Positions 63,917-64,000 of a stretch of DNA of 64,000 nucleotides are shown here, one piece after another. Position 1 is the first letter of the stretch; the number at the start of each line of letters is the position of its first letter. Below the pieces are notes generated by a model. That model worked only from the letters and a program-made list of their open reading frames with translations. It did not search any database and had not been told where the DNA came from. The position numbers and the translations under genes are program-made. Source of the stretch: Gordionus sp. m RMFG-2023 (lineage: Eukaryota > Nematomorpha > Gordioida > Chordodea > Parachordodidae); NCBI RefSeq assembly GCF_954871325.1, contig NC_088776.1, positions 58,304,954 through 58,368,953 of the forward strand. The letters are read 5' to 3'.

Positions 63917-64000
63917 TTACTTATTCACAGAAAAATATTATCATGTTTTAAATCCATTATTTTTATTGAATTATCAGATTTTTTGATTATTTTTTAGGTT

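Overview
The window is very AT-rich eukaryotic DNA (roughly three quarters A+T by eye). Its genes are split by introns and surrounded by non-LTR retrotransposon pieces, short inverted-repeat elements and long (TTTC)n arrays. The content (a spliced UBE3C-type HECT ligase, a type II membrane GT10 fucosyltransferase, RTE-like LINEs and TA-flanked MITEs) suggests an invertebrate animal. I cannot name a taxon from the sequence.

Layout. Positions 2-886 hold the 3' part of a LINE polyprotein open to the left edge, and a decayed relative lies at about 8.94-9.17 kb. From 0.9 to 14.9 kb I see no convincing host gene, only MITEs, tandem and inverted repeats and poly-C/G runs. At 14.93-15.36 kb is a diverged tandem pair of minus-strand coding-like segments. 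At 15.42-16.43 kb six to seven small AT-rich exons, most separated by introns of 40-51 bases, encode the N-terminal part of a UBE3C orthologue including its IQ motif. At 16.5-17.8 kb are further AT-rich exon-like stretches of an unrecognised protein. From 18.86 to 33.04 kb fourteen exons, all joining in phase, encode the rest of UBE3C: the middle region, the HECT domain with its catalytic cysteine, and the terminal residues GFELS. Its introns carry two LINE 5'-end fragments, a TA-flanked MITE and a minus-strand coding remnant.

The 33-54 kb stretch is gene-poor: repeated MITEs, GC-rich palindromic islets, two long (TTTC)n arrays and one small GC-richer island near 40 kb. At 54.2-57.46 kb a two-exon gene encodes an 807-residue alpha-1,3-fucosyltransferase-like protein with a signal anchor, an unusually long stem and the GT10 signature motifs. 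At 60.06-61.40 kb lies a 5'-truncated but open RTE-like LINE reverse transcriptase. The right end contains two candidate AT-rich coding segments (62.2 kb and 63.7-63.9 kb).

The two recognised host genes act in unrelated processes: UBE3C in ubiquitin chain extension at the proteasome, the fucosyltransferase in Golgi glycan synthesis. They share no regulation that I can see. The most unusual feature is the split of UBE3C into two compositional halves: an AT-rich N-terminal part with tiny introns, and a C-rich-codon remainder with long, repeat-laden introns. No clean splice path joins them.
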